Part shown: piece by piece, positions 43,977-53,650 of the stretch
Numbering within the stretch: position 1 is the first letter of the stretch
How the letters are laid out: every line of letters begins with the position of its first letter
NCBI GenBank assembly: GCA_041748555.1
Contig: JBGTDA010000136.1
Coordinates: forward strand, 1 to 64,000
DNA length: 64,000 nt
Source: Rhodonellum sp041748555
Lineage (GTDB): Bacteria; Bacteroidota; Bacteroidia; Cytophagales; Cyclobacteriaceae
Direction: 5' to 3'
Position numbers and translations under genes: made by a program
Notes under the pieces: generated by a model
Seen by the model: only the letters and a program-made list of their open reading frames with translations
What the model was told of the DNA's origin: nothing
The model's database searches: none

Positions 43977-44879
43977 TTAAGAGTTGACGGGTTTTTCTAT
44001 GGGAATTTCTGTTCGCTCCTTTTTAAACTTGTCATAAACTAGCGGAAACAAGGTTTTTACCCAGAGTTTAAGGAAAATTGAGGGTACCTCCCCGGGAAAA
44101 TGATCTCTCATAAAGAAAAGAAACTCTTTGTACTGGAGTCCTTTGGGACTATATAAATATTTTATGCGATCTTTTAAACTTGTATCAGATGATTTCCAGC
44201 TTTTACCGTGATCATATGCGCAAAAACCCAATTTACCGGGAGCTACGTATACTTTGAATCCTGATTTTTTCGCTCTTAGCGTATAATCAAAATCTGCAAT
44301 TCCATGTGTATAATTTTCATGAAGAATACCGATTTTATCTACGATCTGCTTTGGTACAAGCATGATGTTTGCACAACCGAGATCACACTCCTCTTCTTTA
44401 TCGGGGCTGACAACTAATTTGTGTTTTAGTCTTTTATGGGATTTAAGCCTAAATCCGCCGTAAGTTAATTGACCTGTTTTTTCATCCACCGTTGTACCGA
44501 TGGATATGTTGGGAATACTGCTTTTGTTGAATTGATTATTGTTAGCCTGTAATAAATCCACAATTGTAGATTCAAATATATATGTATCATCATTGAGAAG
44601 TAAAAAGTAATCAAATTCCACTTTTGATTCTAATGCCATCCTCCAAGAGTTTCTCATCCCTCCAGCCCAAAATAGCGACCCACTTCCTTCAAAAACATTC
44701 ACTTTGGGAAATCTGGCTTTGACTTCTTTACCAGTGCCATCCGGGGAATTGTCATCTGTTAAAAATACATCAAAACTTATCTCATCTCCAACGGGTAAAT
44801 TTTGACCATAAACTTTTTCAAGGCACTTTATAGTTTTCTCCCGTCTGTTGTGACAGGCTAACAATACGGCTAATTTCAT
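43977..44879 (-). CDS. Glycosyltransferase family 2
   Basis: A 300-residue GT-A-fold enzyme. The first strand AVLLACHNRREKTIKCL, the VFLTDDNSPDGTG motif (nucleotide-binding Asp) and the metal-binding LLLNDDTYI near residue 100 are all present, as is the acceptor-side HGIADFDYTLRAKKSGF with the ED-like catalytic Asp. The GSLFWAGGMRNSW segment is seen in rhamnosyl- or fucosyltransferase-like GT2 members, but donor assignment is unsafe. It follows the polymerase gene by 14 bases in the exopolysaccharide operon. Confidence 0.85.
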   Translation of the reverse strand: MKLAVLLACHNRREKTIKCLEKVYGQNLPVGDEISFDVFLTDDNSPDGTGKEVKARFPKVNVFEGSGSLFWAGGMRNSWRMALESKVEFDYFLLLNDDTYIFESTIVDLLQANNNQFNKSSIPNISIGTTVDEKTGQLTYGGFRLKSHKRLKHKLVVSPDKEEECDLGCANIMLVPKQIVDKIGILHENYTHGIADFDYTLRAKKSGFKVYVAPGKLGFCAYDHGKSWKSSDTSLKDRIKYLYSPKGLQYKEFLFFMRDHFPGEVPSIFLKLWVKTLFPLVYDKFKKERTEIPIEKPVNS

Positions 44880-44893
44880 AACTATTATTTCTT

Positions 44894-46204
44894 TTAGGAG
44901 TTTTCGGTTTCAATAATTAAATCAGCGTCCACTGGTTCGGCCATTTCATCTTTATCTAAAGTATTGAAGTTTGGAAAAAACAAAAACATTAGAGTGACAG
45001 GCAACATTAGTATGGGTTCTCCAAAATTTAAAATAAGGAAAACCAAGATAAAGTAAGAGCTAAACTCATTACTTTTCAATTTCAAATAACAAAATTGGTA
45101 TATCCTGACAAAGACAAAGATCAGTCCCAGTAGCCCAAATTTACTTATAAAATCCATAAGACCATTGGAAGTATTAAACCTATCCAATCCGACACCATAG
45201 ATTTTACTATCCAATTTGATATAGGCATTACTTACACCAAAAACCAATTGTTTTTCAAAATGCCTGTATAGAAAAATAGCACTTGCAAACCTATTGAGCT
45301 TTACTTCACCCCCATAATCGGTATAATACTCAAGTTCATTTTGCACTATTTCGACATCTTCCAAGGTTTGCACATCTTCGTAATAGGTGTCTGTAATCTT
45401 GTCCCCTAAAAAGGGCAAGAAAATAAAGGCCATAACCATCGCAATGCAAACAGTGATTAAACCCAAATTCCATTTTCCTCCTCTCGCTCTGTAGGATAAG
45501 AAAATCAAAATCCCAAGCGCCAGATAGGAAGTTGTAGAAAGAGTAGTAATCAAGGCGATAATCAAGACAATCGTTATCCTATCATAGGAAAAATCATTTC
45601 TCAAAAAATTAAAAAACATAGCAATGATAATGAAGCAACCAAATGCTCCGGGTTCCCAAACAAACCCTGAGTTTCTATAAACATGTACCTGATCATAAGA
45701 AAATATCAAAAAGTTAGAAAAAGTGGAACTTAAATCTTCCGTTGCCGGAGCAGTAATTATAAAAGCCTTACCTATTTGAAAAAGGATATTTCCTCCGCCA
45801 GCTAATTGAACAGCATAAAAAAACAATGAAATAGCTGATAGTAAGAAAACGACATTAACAAAAAGTCGAACAGCGTTCTCTTTAAGCACAACGCAAAAAA
45901 CGTATGCAGCAAAAATAAACCGAATCAAATAATAGATATCGCTTAATAGAAACGAAGTAGGCAATTTGTTAATGAAAAAATTCCTAAATAGAATGTAACC
46001 TAAAAAGAACAGGGAGAATGTAGTAAATACATATATATCTTTTTCATATATCCTTTTTTGGCTAAAACCATAAACCAAAGCACCGATTGCAAATGCAAAC
46101 CAATATAAATCGATATAATAAATAAATGATGTCTTAGTAGTCAACATTAAAAAATAAAATGTGATGATGTAATCAATATTGGTGGGTGAAGCAGATTTTT
46201 CCAT
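44894..46204 (-). CDS. wzy: O-antigen/exopolysaccharide polymerase (Wzy-like)
   Basis: 436 residues with about 11 membrane segments and one large periplasmic loop (about residues 270-335) rich in acidic residues (TYYEDVQTLEDVEIVQNELEY). The short conserved patch NSGFVWEPGAFG (about residues 178-190) is typical of Wzy-like polymerases. Sequence conservation in this family is low, so the call leans on topology and context: it lies between the flippase gene and the glycosyltransferase genes. By family knowledge it joins repeat units on the outer face of the inner membrane. Confidence 0.78.
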   Translation of the reverse strand: MEKSASPTNIDYIITFYFLMLTTKTSFIYYIDLYWFAFAIGALVYGFSQKRIYEKDIYVFTTFSLFFLGYILFRNFFINKLPTSFLLSDIYYLIRFIFAAYVFCVVLKENAVRLFVNVVFLLSAISLFFYAVQLAGGGNILFQIGKAFIITAPATEDLSSTFSNFLIFSYDQVHVYRNSGFVWEPGAFGCFIIIAMFFNFLRNDFSYDRITIVLIIALITTLSTTSYLALGILIFLSYRARGGKWNLGLITVCIAMVMAFIFLPFLGDKITDTYYEDVQTLEDVEIVQNELEYYTDYGGEVKLNRFASAIFLYRHFEKQLVFGVSNAYIKLDSKIYGVGLDRFNTSNGLMDFISKFGLLGLIFVFVRIYQFCYLKLKSNEFSSYFILVFLILNFGEPILMLPVTLMFLFFPNFNTLDKDEMAEPVDADLIIETENS

Positions 46205-46215
46205 AAGAATGGGAA

Positions 46216-47613
46216 TTATTTATTCCAAACCCCTGAAGCAGTTTGATTTAGAATTTTTTCAACTTGGATATAAAATACGATTCCCGTAATTGCGAATATA
46301 ATAAAATTGGATAAAATTACCCCCGGCAAGCCGATTACTTTTCCTAAAAATATGGATAAAGGCACGTTTAGAAAAGCCCCTATCAGAATTGTTATTAACT
46401 GTATTTTGAGTTTTCCGATACCGTTAATGAATACAGTATGGATGTTGTGCCAAAAGAAAACAATAAAATAAGATCCGACAGCAAGGGAAACCATAAATGG
46501 GATTTCCAGAGCATCTCCTATCCAATATTTGAAAACGATGGGTGAAATCGCTATGGTAACAATACATACCAATATGAATCCAAGAAAAATTCGCCTTAAT
46601 TTTTGAATGTTTCTTCTCATCCAGTCATAATCGTTCAATTCAAATGCATCAGTGAATGCACTCCAATAAGGTGTAAGAACAACGGATATGACCATAAACA
46701 ATGACATATAATATTTATACACCACATTGAACACAGAAACCTCTTCCACTCCTAAAACATTGGCAATGATAAGATTATCCGTTTGATATAAAACCAAAGC
46801 ACCAATTTGAATAACAAAAAAGACTCCCCCTGTTGTAAAAAGTCCCTTTGACATCTTGAAATTCACCAGCCTGAAACTCGGTTTCAAAAATTTAAGATCT
46901 TTGGAAAAATAGTATATACTTAATACTCCCATCATAATGACGGGAGACGCCGCCAGTACGATTACCATATAGAATAAATTGCTTTCGGTAAAAAAAGTCA
47001 AAAACAGTATACCTATCAAGGAAAGTAAATGACCATAAAACTGAACCAAATTAGCTTTGTATGGCAAATGGATAGCAGTCAATAAATTATTGATGGTTTG
47101 AAGAATAAATTGAAAACAAAAGCAAATCAAAACGATCACCACAACCTGAGAAAGTGTGCCTTCCATATTGCCTGGTGTATTAAAAATTTTGCTCCAATCT
47201 AAAAATGAATTAATAATCATGAAGCCCACGAAAAAAAACAATGCAATCAAACCCAAAACCGCATAAGTAGTACTCACGTACATTCTTCCTTTTTCTTCTG
47301 AATTATGAGCATAAGCAGCTGCAATTTTATTTCTAAGGCCATTGCCCATCCCTAAATCAAATGAACTCATCCATGCAATAACAGAGCTTACTGTAACCCA
47401 AATACCATATTCAGTTGCATTTACATAGTTTAAGGTCAGTGGAAGCAAGATAAGGGAAATAATAATGCTAAGTGCTCTGATACCTGAGGAATTAATTACA
47501 TTCCTTAGGATGCCGGAAGATCTGTCATTCTTGTCATAAGCAGCATCTAATTTATTTATAAGGATATTTACTCCGGGTATTCCTGAAAAATACACCATTA
47601 TGCTTTTTAGCAT
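46216..47613 (-). CDS. wzx: Oligosaccharide flippase (Wzx-like)
   Basis: 465 residues with 12 or more membrane segments of the MVF/MATE polysaccharide-transport fold. Family-typical stretches are SSFDLGMGNGLRNKIA (about residues 83-98) near the end of helix 2 and the ALVLYQTDNLIIANVLG segment in the middle. It moves lipid-linked repeat units across the inner membrane. It lies 35 bases after the wzc-like gene and 11 bases before the wzy-like gene, as expected for a Wzx/Wzy locus. Intact. Confidence 0.85.
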   Translation of the reverse strand: MLKSIMVYFSGIPGVNILINKLDAAYDKNDRSSGILRNVINSSGIRALSIIISLILLPLTLNYVNATEYGIWVTVSSVIAWMSSFDLGMGNGLRNKIAAAYAHNSEEKGRMYVSTTYAVLGLIALFFFVGFMIINSFLDWSKIFNTPGNMEGTLSQVVVIVLICFCFQFILQTINNLLTAIHLPYKANLVQFYGHLLSLIGILFLTFFTESNLFYMVIVLAASPVIMMGVLSIYYFSKDLKFLKPSFRLVNFKMSKGLFTTGGVFFVIQIGALVLYQTDNLIIANVLGVEEVSVFNVVYKYYMSLFMVISVVLTPYWSAFTDAFELNDYDWMRRNIQKLRRIFLGFILVCIVTIAISPIVFKYWIGDALEIPFMVSLAVGSYFIVFFWHNIHTVFINGIGKLKIQLITILIGAFLNVPLSIFLGKVIGLPGVILSNFIIFAITGIVFYIQVEKILNQTASGVWNK

Positions 47614-47648
47614 TATTACTATTTAATTTATTACTCTTTTATTCCTGA

Positions 47649-49979
47649 TTAAACTCTGGCTGATTCTTTTTCCTCCTTACCATAGTACCCATATCCGAAT
47701 TTTCTCCCGGAGGTTTTGTCAATATCATTCAGTATCACAAAATTCTGCTTAAAAATCTTATTCTCAACAACTTCATTGATCTGATCCAATTGGCTGATTT
47801 GGGTAAAATTCATCCGAACAACAAAGATCATTAAATCTACTAATTTACTGAAAGCATAGGAATCTGCGACCAATCCAATTGGGGCGGTGTCTATAATTAT
47901 ATGATCATATTCAGCTTTTAAATGATCGATTAATTCTGAAACCTTATAAGAATTAATGATTTCTGCAGGATTGGAAATTATATTTTTCACCCCAATTACA
48001 TCCAAATATTCGGACACACCGGAAGGACTTATCAATTCCCTCCAATCTGTAATTTTGTGCGTTAAATAATCTGTTACACAATTTGCGTTCTTAACCCCTA
48101 GCGCTTTTAATATTTGCGGTCTTCTTAAATCAAAATCAACTATCACAATTTTTTTATCCACCAAACTCAAGGTGGTAGCCATATTGATGCTGATAAAGGT
48201 TTTTCCTTCTTTGGACATGGATGATGAAACCATCATCACCTTATTTTCCTTTCCTGCAAGAAATTTTAAATTGTTTCGAATTAGCCTGAGCTGCTCGGCT
48301 GTCGGAGAAACACTTTTGGCACTGATAGCCATCACTCCTTTATTTTCATTCCTAGCAACTTCACCCAAAATTTTGGCATTAATTCTTTTCTCCACAAGAC
48401 TTCTTGATGAAACTTTGGAACTAAGCTTGTATTTAACGAATATCAAACCAAAAGGGAAGAAAATACCCATAGCCAAAGCTCCACCCATAATGATGAGGGG
48501 GGAAGGTTGCACAGGCTTCAGGCTGGAAGTGGCAGGATCTATTATTTGGGCATTGTTAGTGCCGGTAATTTCGAGGGATAATGCAGATTCTTCCCTCTTC
48601 ATCATTAGATACTGATAGTTTTGCTGTTTTATTTCCTTTTGCCTATTTATTTCGATCAATTCCCGCTCTAGGGACGGTAGTTGCTGAACCCTGGAACTAG
48701 ATACACTCGCAGTTCCCTGAAGATTTCTTCTGGTTACTTCAAGATTGTTTCTTAATGTCCTGGCATTTTCCAGAATACTTCTTCTTAATGATGATATTTG
48801 TTCATTCATGCTCAAAACCTGAGGATTATTAGGCTGAACGGATCTTAAAAAACGTTGACGCTCACTCTGAAGAGTATTATATCTGGATACCATATCCACC
48901 AAAGTAGCATCAAGACCTCCAATAGCACTTGGTATAAAATCAAATTCACTTCCCTGAGAATTGATATTGGATTGAATCATGTCCAAAATTTCAATTTGGT
49001 TGGTTACATCCGCAATCTGTCTTTTTGTTTCGGCGTTGTTTTCCAAATTGATCCGGGAATCCATCCCGATATCAGTAATGTTATTCCTAACCTTATAATT
49101 TTCCGCATTCCTCTCCACTTCTTCAAGATCCTTGGTGACATGAGCCAGTCTCTCATCAATAAATTCGATGGTTTTCATCGCCACTTCATTTTTCAGTCTG
49201 ATAGCTTGGTCATTATAAGCCTTTACAATCCCATCTAAAATCAATTGCCCTCTTTCGGGAGAACTATCCAATAATCTCAAATGTACGGTACTGGATTTGA
49301 GACCTGCAGGTTCGATTTCTATTTTCTTAAGATATTCGTTTATAACCGGTTGGATATTTGACAGCTGAATCTTTACCTCCCTATTTTCTTCCTCTAAGCT
49401 GTTATTTGATTCATTCTTTTCTAATTTGATTGTTCCGATAGGAAGTTTTATTTCCTGACCAAACTCAAACTCCTTTTTTTGGTTTTCGCTTATTATGATA
49501 GCGAATTTCTCATTGTTTATGATTTCGATTTCCAGCTCTTCTGTTGGTTCTTTGAAGGTTTTATTAAATTCAAGAACAGTAACGGAGACAGGCGAATTGG
49601 AGGGATCTATTTCTTTGGAGAAAAATCCTTCATCATAAATATACTTGGCATAGGCCTTATGATTTATCAATACATCCGCTATAAGGGATTTCGATTTTAA
49701 TTTTTCAAGCTCATCCTCCAGTTTAATGGAAGTTTTAATGTTCTCAAGATCCTCAAAAATTGCATTTTCGGAAAAATTGGCTTGTTTCTCACCCTCTTTT
49801 ATGATAATAGTGGAGTAAATTTCATATTTGGGTGAAGCTATTTGGAGGTATACATATGCCAATCCCAAAAAGATAATTATAAAAACAGGAAACCAATACC
49901 AATTTTTTGAAATGTATTTGAAAACCCGTTTCAAATCAATGGGATCTATATCACTCTTATTTTGAGTTGATTGTTTCAT
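47649..49979 (-). CDS. wzc: Polysaccharide co-polymerase with tyrosine autokinase domain (Wzc-like)
   Basis: 776 residues. Residues 30-50 and about 480-505 are membrane segments bracketing a periplasmic Wzz domain with long coiled coils (about 260-440). The C-terminal BY-kinase has Walker A SMSKEGKTFISINMA (about residue 575), Walker A' KKIVIVDFDLRRP and Walker B HIIIDTAPIG. The tail ends in a tyrosine cluster, KFGYGYYGKEEKES, the likely autophosphorylation site, although only three Tyr residues are there. It controls chain length and export together with the Wza-like protein, whose gene lies 38 bases upstream. No cognate low-molecular-weight phosphatase is visible in the window. Confidence 0.9.
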   Translation of the reverse strand: MKQSTQNKSDIDPIDLKRVFKYISKNWYWFPVFIIIFLGLAYVYLQIASPKYEIYSTIIIKEGEKQANFSENAIFEDLENIKTSIKLEDELEKLKSKSLIADVLINHKAYAKYIYDEGFFSKEIDPSNSPVSVTVLEFNKTFKEPTEELEIEIINNEKFAIIISENQKKEFEFGQEIKLPIGTIKLEKNESNNSLEEENREVKIQLSNIQPVINEYLKKIEIEPAGLKSSTVHLRLLDSSPERGQLILDGIVKAYNDQAIRLKNEVAMKTIEFIDERLAHVTKDLEEVERNAENYKVRNNITDIGMDSRINLENNAETKRQIADVTNQIEILDMIQSNINSQGSEFDFIPSAIGGLDATLVDMVSRYNTLQSERQRFLRSVQPNNPQVLSMNEQISSLRRSILENARTLRNNLEVTRRNLQGTASVSSSRVQQLPSLERELIEINRQKEIKQQNYQYLMMKREESALSLEITGTNNAQIIDPATSSLKPVQPSPLIIMGGALAMGIFFPFGLIFVKYKLSSKVSSRSLVEKRINAKILGEVARNENKGVMAISAKSVSPTAEQLRLIRNNLKFLAGKENKVMMVSSSMSKEGKTFISINMATTLSLVDKKIVIVDFDLRRPQILKALGVKNANCVTDYLTHKITDWRELISPSGVSEYLDVIGVKNIISNPAEIINSYKVSELIDHLKAEYDHIIIDTAPIGLVADSYAFSKLVDLMIFVVRMNFTQISQLDQINEVVENKIFKQNFVILNDIDKTSGRKFGYGYYGKEEKESARV

Positions 49980-50017
49980 CTTAAATTAATTTAAAGTCTT
50001 TAGAACTCATTGGATTT

Positions 50018-50830
50018 TTATCTGACAAAAATATTTTGGAAGTTAAACAGCATAGGAACAAGGATTGAAACCGCAAGTCCGGCCAATACTATATTCCTCT
50101 CGTTTGTACTTGCCCTTACAGATTTCAGTCTATGCGGCTGAACATATATCATATCATTCTGCATCAAATAATAGAATGGGGAATTCAACAATGTTTGTTC
50201 ATTAAAATTGATTTTATGCACTGACCGGACGCCTTCCGATTCTCGTACAAGAAGCACGTTATGCCGTAGACCAAACTCGGTCATATCCCCGGCCAATCCT
50301 ATTGCCTCAAAAATTGTGATGTTTTCTGTCGGTACGTAAAAAGTGGAAGGATTATTCACCTCCCCAATTACTGTAATCTTAAAATTGGCAAATCGTAAGC
50401 TCACTATTGGATCAACAATATATTCTTTCATTCCATTCTGGATCATAAGAGTGGCTTGTTCTTTTGTCAAACCGTTTATATTTACACTTCCTAAAAAAGG
50501 AATGTTTATTTCTCCGGTTTCGTTCACCAAAAACCCATCATTATTAATACTGTTAATAACATCCTTATTAAAATCGGGTTGTACCCCTTTCTCATCAAAA
50601 GCGGCATCAAACTCCGGGATCAGGCTACTTAACCTTATTCTCAGTAAATCCCCGGGCTGAATTTTAATTTCATTTTCTTTAATGATTTTGGTCTGGAAAT
50701 CACCCGAAGTATTCAGATCGCTGATATAGGTGAGGTTTCTTTTCGCGCAGGAAGTAAAAACCATTAATTGTAATACAAACAATAACAGTAAAAAGAAATT
50801 GCTGGAATTGTATATTTTAACTTTTAACAT
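50018..50830 (-). CDS. wza: Polysaccharide export outer-membrane lipoprotein (Wza-like)
   Basis: 270 residues: lipoprotein signal with lipobox FTSCAKR (Cys about residue 28), Poly_export domain (KIQPGDLLRIRLSSL, about residues 56-70, and GEINIPFLGSVNINGLT), an SLBB domain (ITVIGEVNNPSTFYVP, about residues 150-166) and a C-terminal hydrophobic segment (about residues 245-265). It is shorter than E. coli Wza and has only one SLBB copy, as is usual in Bacteroidota. First gene of the exopolysaccharide operon; it faces a 562-base region shared with prs. Confidence 0.88.
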   Translation of the reverse strand: MLKVKIYNSSNFFLLLLFVLQLMVFTSCAKRNLTYISDLNTSGDFQTKIIKENEIKIQPGDLLRIRLSSLIPEFDAAFDEKGVQPDFNKDVINSINNDGFLVNETGEINIPFLGSVNINGLTKEQATLMIQNGMKEYIVDPIVSLRFANFKITVIGEVNNPSTFYVPTENITIFEAIGLAGDMTEFGLRHNVLLVRESEGVRSVHKINFNEQTLLNSPFYYLMQNDMIYVQPHRLKSVRASTNERNIVLAGLAVSILVPMLFNFQNIFVR

Positions 50831-51392
50831 GGAGAGAATATTAAGTTAATTAACAGTTGGATGATTCGGGTCCAATTATGGATGAAATGGGTAATTGTCA
50901 AGTGTAAAGGTATTCTATTTATTCAAGAGATTTTTATCCTAAATAATCAATTAATCCATGTACTTAAAGTAGTCAGGGTAATCAAATTTTTAAACAAACA
51001 CTATATGTTAAATGTATAAATCATTTTTCACTATTTGAAATACATTTTTGCAAATATAAAATAAATTATTGAACCTTCGACCATCATTCGAAAATAATCT
51101 TCCGCAATTTCTTCATATTGATTTTTCTATTATCAAATTTAAGTTTCAATTCCTTTTCAAAAACCAAAAAGTATATTCCAATTGCTGTTTTACTATTTCG
51201 AAAAGGAATATTTAGTCGCCATAAAAAAAAATCAACTATTTATTTAAAAGATGATTATTTATTGATTTTCACGTGTTTTTTTAGATTATAAGTTTAAAAC
51301 ATCCAATAATAAATCTTCCTTACATTTTTTATTACCTTTGGTGATATTCGAATTACAACAAACCACTCCAATAACCTTCTTAAACTTAAATC
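50831..51392. other. Long AT-rich divergent region, exopolysaccharide operon / prs
   Basis: 562 bases without a gene, the largest gap in the window. It separates the minus-strand exopolysaccharide operon from prs. TACCTTTA on the minus strand (50905-50912) is one base off the Bacteroidota -7 element for the wza promoter, but a TTG at proper distance is lacking. On the plus strand TACCTTTG matches exactly (listed separately). No open frame, hairpin with T-run or regulator-binding palindrome is evident. The size leaves room for complex control of exopolysaccharide production. Confidence 0.4.
51333..51340 (+). promoter_or_regulatory. Possible -7 promoter element of prs
   Basis: TACCTTTG is an exact match to the Bacteroidota TAnnTTTG element and lies 52 bases before the prs start codon. 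There is no clear TTG about 20 bases upstream, so this is a half-supported call. Confidence 0.35.
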
Positions 51393-52319
51393 ATGACTGA
51401 GGTCAAGCTCTTTTCCGGGACAAACAGCAGCAAATTAGCAGAAAGTGTAGCCAAACATTATGGTAAAAAATTAGGGGATGTTACCATGTCAAAGTTCAGT
51501 GATGGGGAATTGTCTCCAAGCTTTAATGAAACTGTTCGTGGATGTACCGTCTTTCTCATCCAATCCACCAATCCATCTTCAGACAATCTAATGGAACTCT
51601 GTCTCATGATCGATGCAGCCAAAAGAGCAAGTGCCTATAAGGTATGTGCGGTCATACCCTACTACGGATATGCAAGGCAGGACAGAAAAGACAGACCCAG
51701 AGTTTCGATTGCTGCAAAACTGGTTGCCAATATCCTGACATCTGCCGGGGCAGACAGAATCATGACCTGTGATCTTCATGCCGGTCAGATTCAAGGTTTT
51801 TTTGATATCCCTTTGGATCATTTGAATGGTTCCGCTATCTTTGTGCCCTATTTGGAGGGCCTGGGTCTGAACAATCTTATTTTTGCAGCTCCTGATGTAG
51901 GGGGTGTGGCAAGGGCCAGGTCATACGCAAAGCACTTTGAGGTAGAAATGGTGGTCTGTGACAAGCATAGAAAAAGGGCCAATGAAATAGCTTCCATGCA
52001 GGTAATAGGTGACGTGGAGGGTAAAGATGTGGTTTTGGTGGATGACTTGGTGGATACAGCAGGCACTATCTGCAAAGCAGCACAGATAATATTGGATAAG
52101 GGAGCAAATTCAGTAAGAGCAATTGCTACTCACGGGGTACTTTCAGGAAAAGCATATGAAAACATAGAAAAATCTGTTTTGGAAGAACTGGTAATAACTG
52201 ATACTATTACACCCCGAAAAGTTTCTCCTAAAATACATGTGATCTCCGTGGCGGATCTGTTTGCCAAGGCCATTCATGCAGTTACCGGAAACACATCCAT
52301 CAGTTCTTTATTCATTTGA
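51393..52319 (+). CDS. prs: Ribose-phosphate pyrophosphokinase
   Basis: Makes PRPP from ribose 5-phosphate and ATP for nucleotide, histidine and tryptophan synthesis. The 308-residue protein has the usual length. Motifs: FSGTNSSKLAESVA at the N-terminus, RQDRKDRPRVSIAAK (ATP loop, about residues 95-110), TCDLHAGQIQGFFDIPLDHL and the PRPP-binding loop VVLVDDLVDTAGT (about residues 213-225). It is followed after about 40 bases by rplY, the usual arrangement, and the two are probably co-transcribed to the terminator at 52957. Confidence 0.95.
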   Translation: MTEVKLFSGTNSSKLAESVAKHYGKKLGDVTMSKFSDGELSPSFNETVRGCTVFLIQSTNPSSDNLMELCLMIDAAKRASAYKVCAVIPYYGYARQDRKDRPRVSIAAKLVANILTSAGADRIMTCDLHAGQIQGFFDIPLDHLNGSAIFVPYLEGLGLNNLIFAAPDVGGVARARSYAKHFEVEMVVCDKHRKRANEIASMQVIGDVEGKDVVLVDDLVDTAGTICKAAQIILDKGANSVRAIATHGVLSGKAYENIEKSVLEELVITDTITPRKVSPKIHVISVADLFAKAIHAVTGNTSISSLFI

Positions 52320-52358
52320 AAAACTAAAATCAATTTATACACACTCAAATTAAAATTT

Positions 52359-52931
52359 ATGAAATCTTTAGAGATTATAGGGTTTAAAAGAGCAAATCTC
52401 GAAAAAGGAGAATTAAACCAAATCCGTGAGGAAGGTAATGTCCCATGTGTAGTTTATGGACCGGGTATTCCTGAGCAAATCCATTTTTACTCACCTGCCA
52501 TACTTTTCAGACCCTTGATTTACACTCCTGATGTGCACATGGTGGAGCTCAACATCGAAGGTACTATCATCAAAGCAGTTTTAAGGGAAGCTCAATATCA
52601 TCCGGTAAGTGAGGTTTTACTTCATGCTGACTTCCTTGCCTACAGTGATGATAAACCGATTAAGATTGATATTCCTGTTTCCATAGAAGGAAATTCACCC
52701 GGTCTGTTAAAAGGTGGGAAGTTGGAAATCAAATCCAGAACACTGTTGGCAAAAGGATTGGCTAAAGACCTTCCCGACACCATCAAAGTAAGCATTGCCC
52801 ATTTGGACCTGGGAAAATCTGTTAAAGTAGAAGAACTGAAAGTTGAAGGTTATGAAATCTTAACCAATCCTAATGTTTCTATTGCTACGGTTGGTATTCC
52901 TAGAGCACTTAGAGGGAAAAAAGCGGAATAA
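52359..52931 (+). CDS. rplY: 50S ribosomal protein L25 (TL5/CTC form)
   Basis: Binds 5S rRNA. The 190-residue protein is the long CTC form: an N-terminal L25 domain (about residues 1-90; EEGNVPCVVYGPG and ITYTPDVHMVEL-like strand, HPVSEVLLHADFL) followed by the TL5 beta domain (about 95-180; KIDIPVSIEGNSPGLLKGG and ARTLLAKGLAKDLPDTI-like segments). It is in the standard prs-rplY-pth order and is followed by a strong terminator. Confidence 0.93.
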   Translation: MKSLEIIGFKRANLEKGELNQIREEGNVPCVVYGPGIPEQIHFYSPAILFRPLIYTPDVHMVELNIEGTIIKAVLREAQYHPVSEVLLHADFLAYSDDKPIKIDIPVSIEGNSPGLLKGGKLEIKSRTLLAKGLAKDLPDTIKVSIAHLDLGKSVKVEELKVEGYEILTNPNVSIATVGIPRALRGKKAE

Positions 52932-52956
52932 TTACAGCCGTACAACTTATTAGATC

Positions 52957-52990
52957 AAATCCTGCTTAAGGTTAAGCAGGATTTTTTATT
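52957..52990 (+). terminator. Terminator after rplY
   Basis: AAATCCTGCTTAA (52957-52969) and TTAAGCAGGATTT (52972-52984) form a perfect inverted repeat, followed by a T-run (52982-52987). The hairpin, with an AAGGTT loop if the top two pairs open, lies 26 bases after the rplY stop and separates prs-rplY from pth. Confidence 0.85.
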
Positions 52991-53019
52991 TTTGGCTTCT
53001 CAACTTTTAGCGCAAAAAA

Positions 53020-53580
53020 ATGAAATATTTAATTGTTGGACTGGGCAACATTGGTCCGGAGTATGAACTCACCCGGCACAATATCGGCTTTCTTATTCTG
53101 GACAGGTTGGCGGATAAACAGTCCGTGGATTGGAAAAGCGGAAGACTTGCATTTACCTCGGAGTTTAAACATAAAGGCAGGCAGATCTTCATGATCAAAC
53201 CCACGACTTATATGAATCTTAGTGGTAGGGCTGTTAATTTTTGGATGAAAGAGCTCAAAGTCCCCAAAGAAAATGTACTGGTTGTGGTAGATGATGTGGC
53301 CCTTCCTTTTGGAAAACTCAGGTTGCGGGCCAAAGGATCCTCTGCCGGACATAATGGATTGAAAAACATAGAAGAACTCACCGGTGGGCAGGATTTTTCA
53401 AGATTGAAATTTGGGATCGGAAATGATTTTCCACAAGGCAGGCAGGTTGAGTATGTGTTGGGTAGATGGGATCAAAAAGAAATCAATGATCTGATCATTC
53501 CTATGGATAAGGCCATAGATATGATCATGGCTTTTTGTTCCATTGGCATCCACATGACCATGAGTCAGTTCAATGACTGA
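53020..53580 (+). CDS. pth: Peptidyl-tRNA hydrolase
   Basis: Releases tRNA from peptidyl-tRNA dropped by ribosomes. The 186-residue protein has the family length with all key elements: KYLIVGLGNIGPEYELTRHNIGF (Asn near residue 10, catalytic His near residue 20; given in outline), KPTTYMNLSGRAV, VVVDDVALPFGKLRLRAKG with the catalytic-network Asp, and SSAGHNGLKNIEE. It stands after its own short leader and the rplY terminator, upstream of the SAM riboswitch region. Confidence 0.93.
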   Translation: MKYLIVGLGNIGPEYELTRHNIGFLILDRLADKQSVDWKSGRLAFTSEFKHKGRQIFMIKPTTYMNLSGRAVNFWMKELKVPKENVLVVVDDVALPFGKLRLRAKGSSAGHNGLKNIEELTGGQDFSRLKFGIGNDFPQGRQVEYVLGRWDQKEINDLIIPMDKAIDMIMAFCSIGIHMTMSQFND

Positions 53581-53599
53581 ATTTTATTAGAGAAAAAAA

Positions 53600-53630
53600 T
53601 TGGAATTCATCCCGATCACCGTTTTATTTG
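53600..53630 (+). promoter_or_regulatory. Promoter of the SAM-riboswitch-metZ transcript
   Basis: A TTG at 53600-53602 is separated by 20 bases from TTTATTTG at 53623-53630, one base off TAnnTTTG. The spacing is the one expected for the Bacteroidota primary sigma factor, and transcription would start about 15 bases before the riboswitch aptamer. Confidence 0.5.
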
Positions 53631-53650
53631 TGCTCACTTCAGGAAACTGA

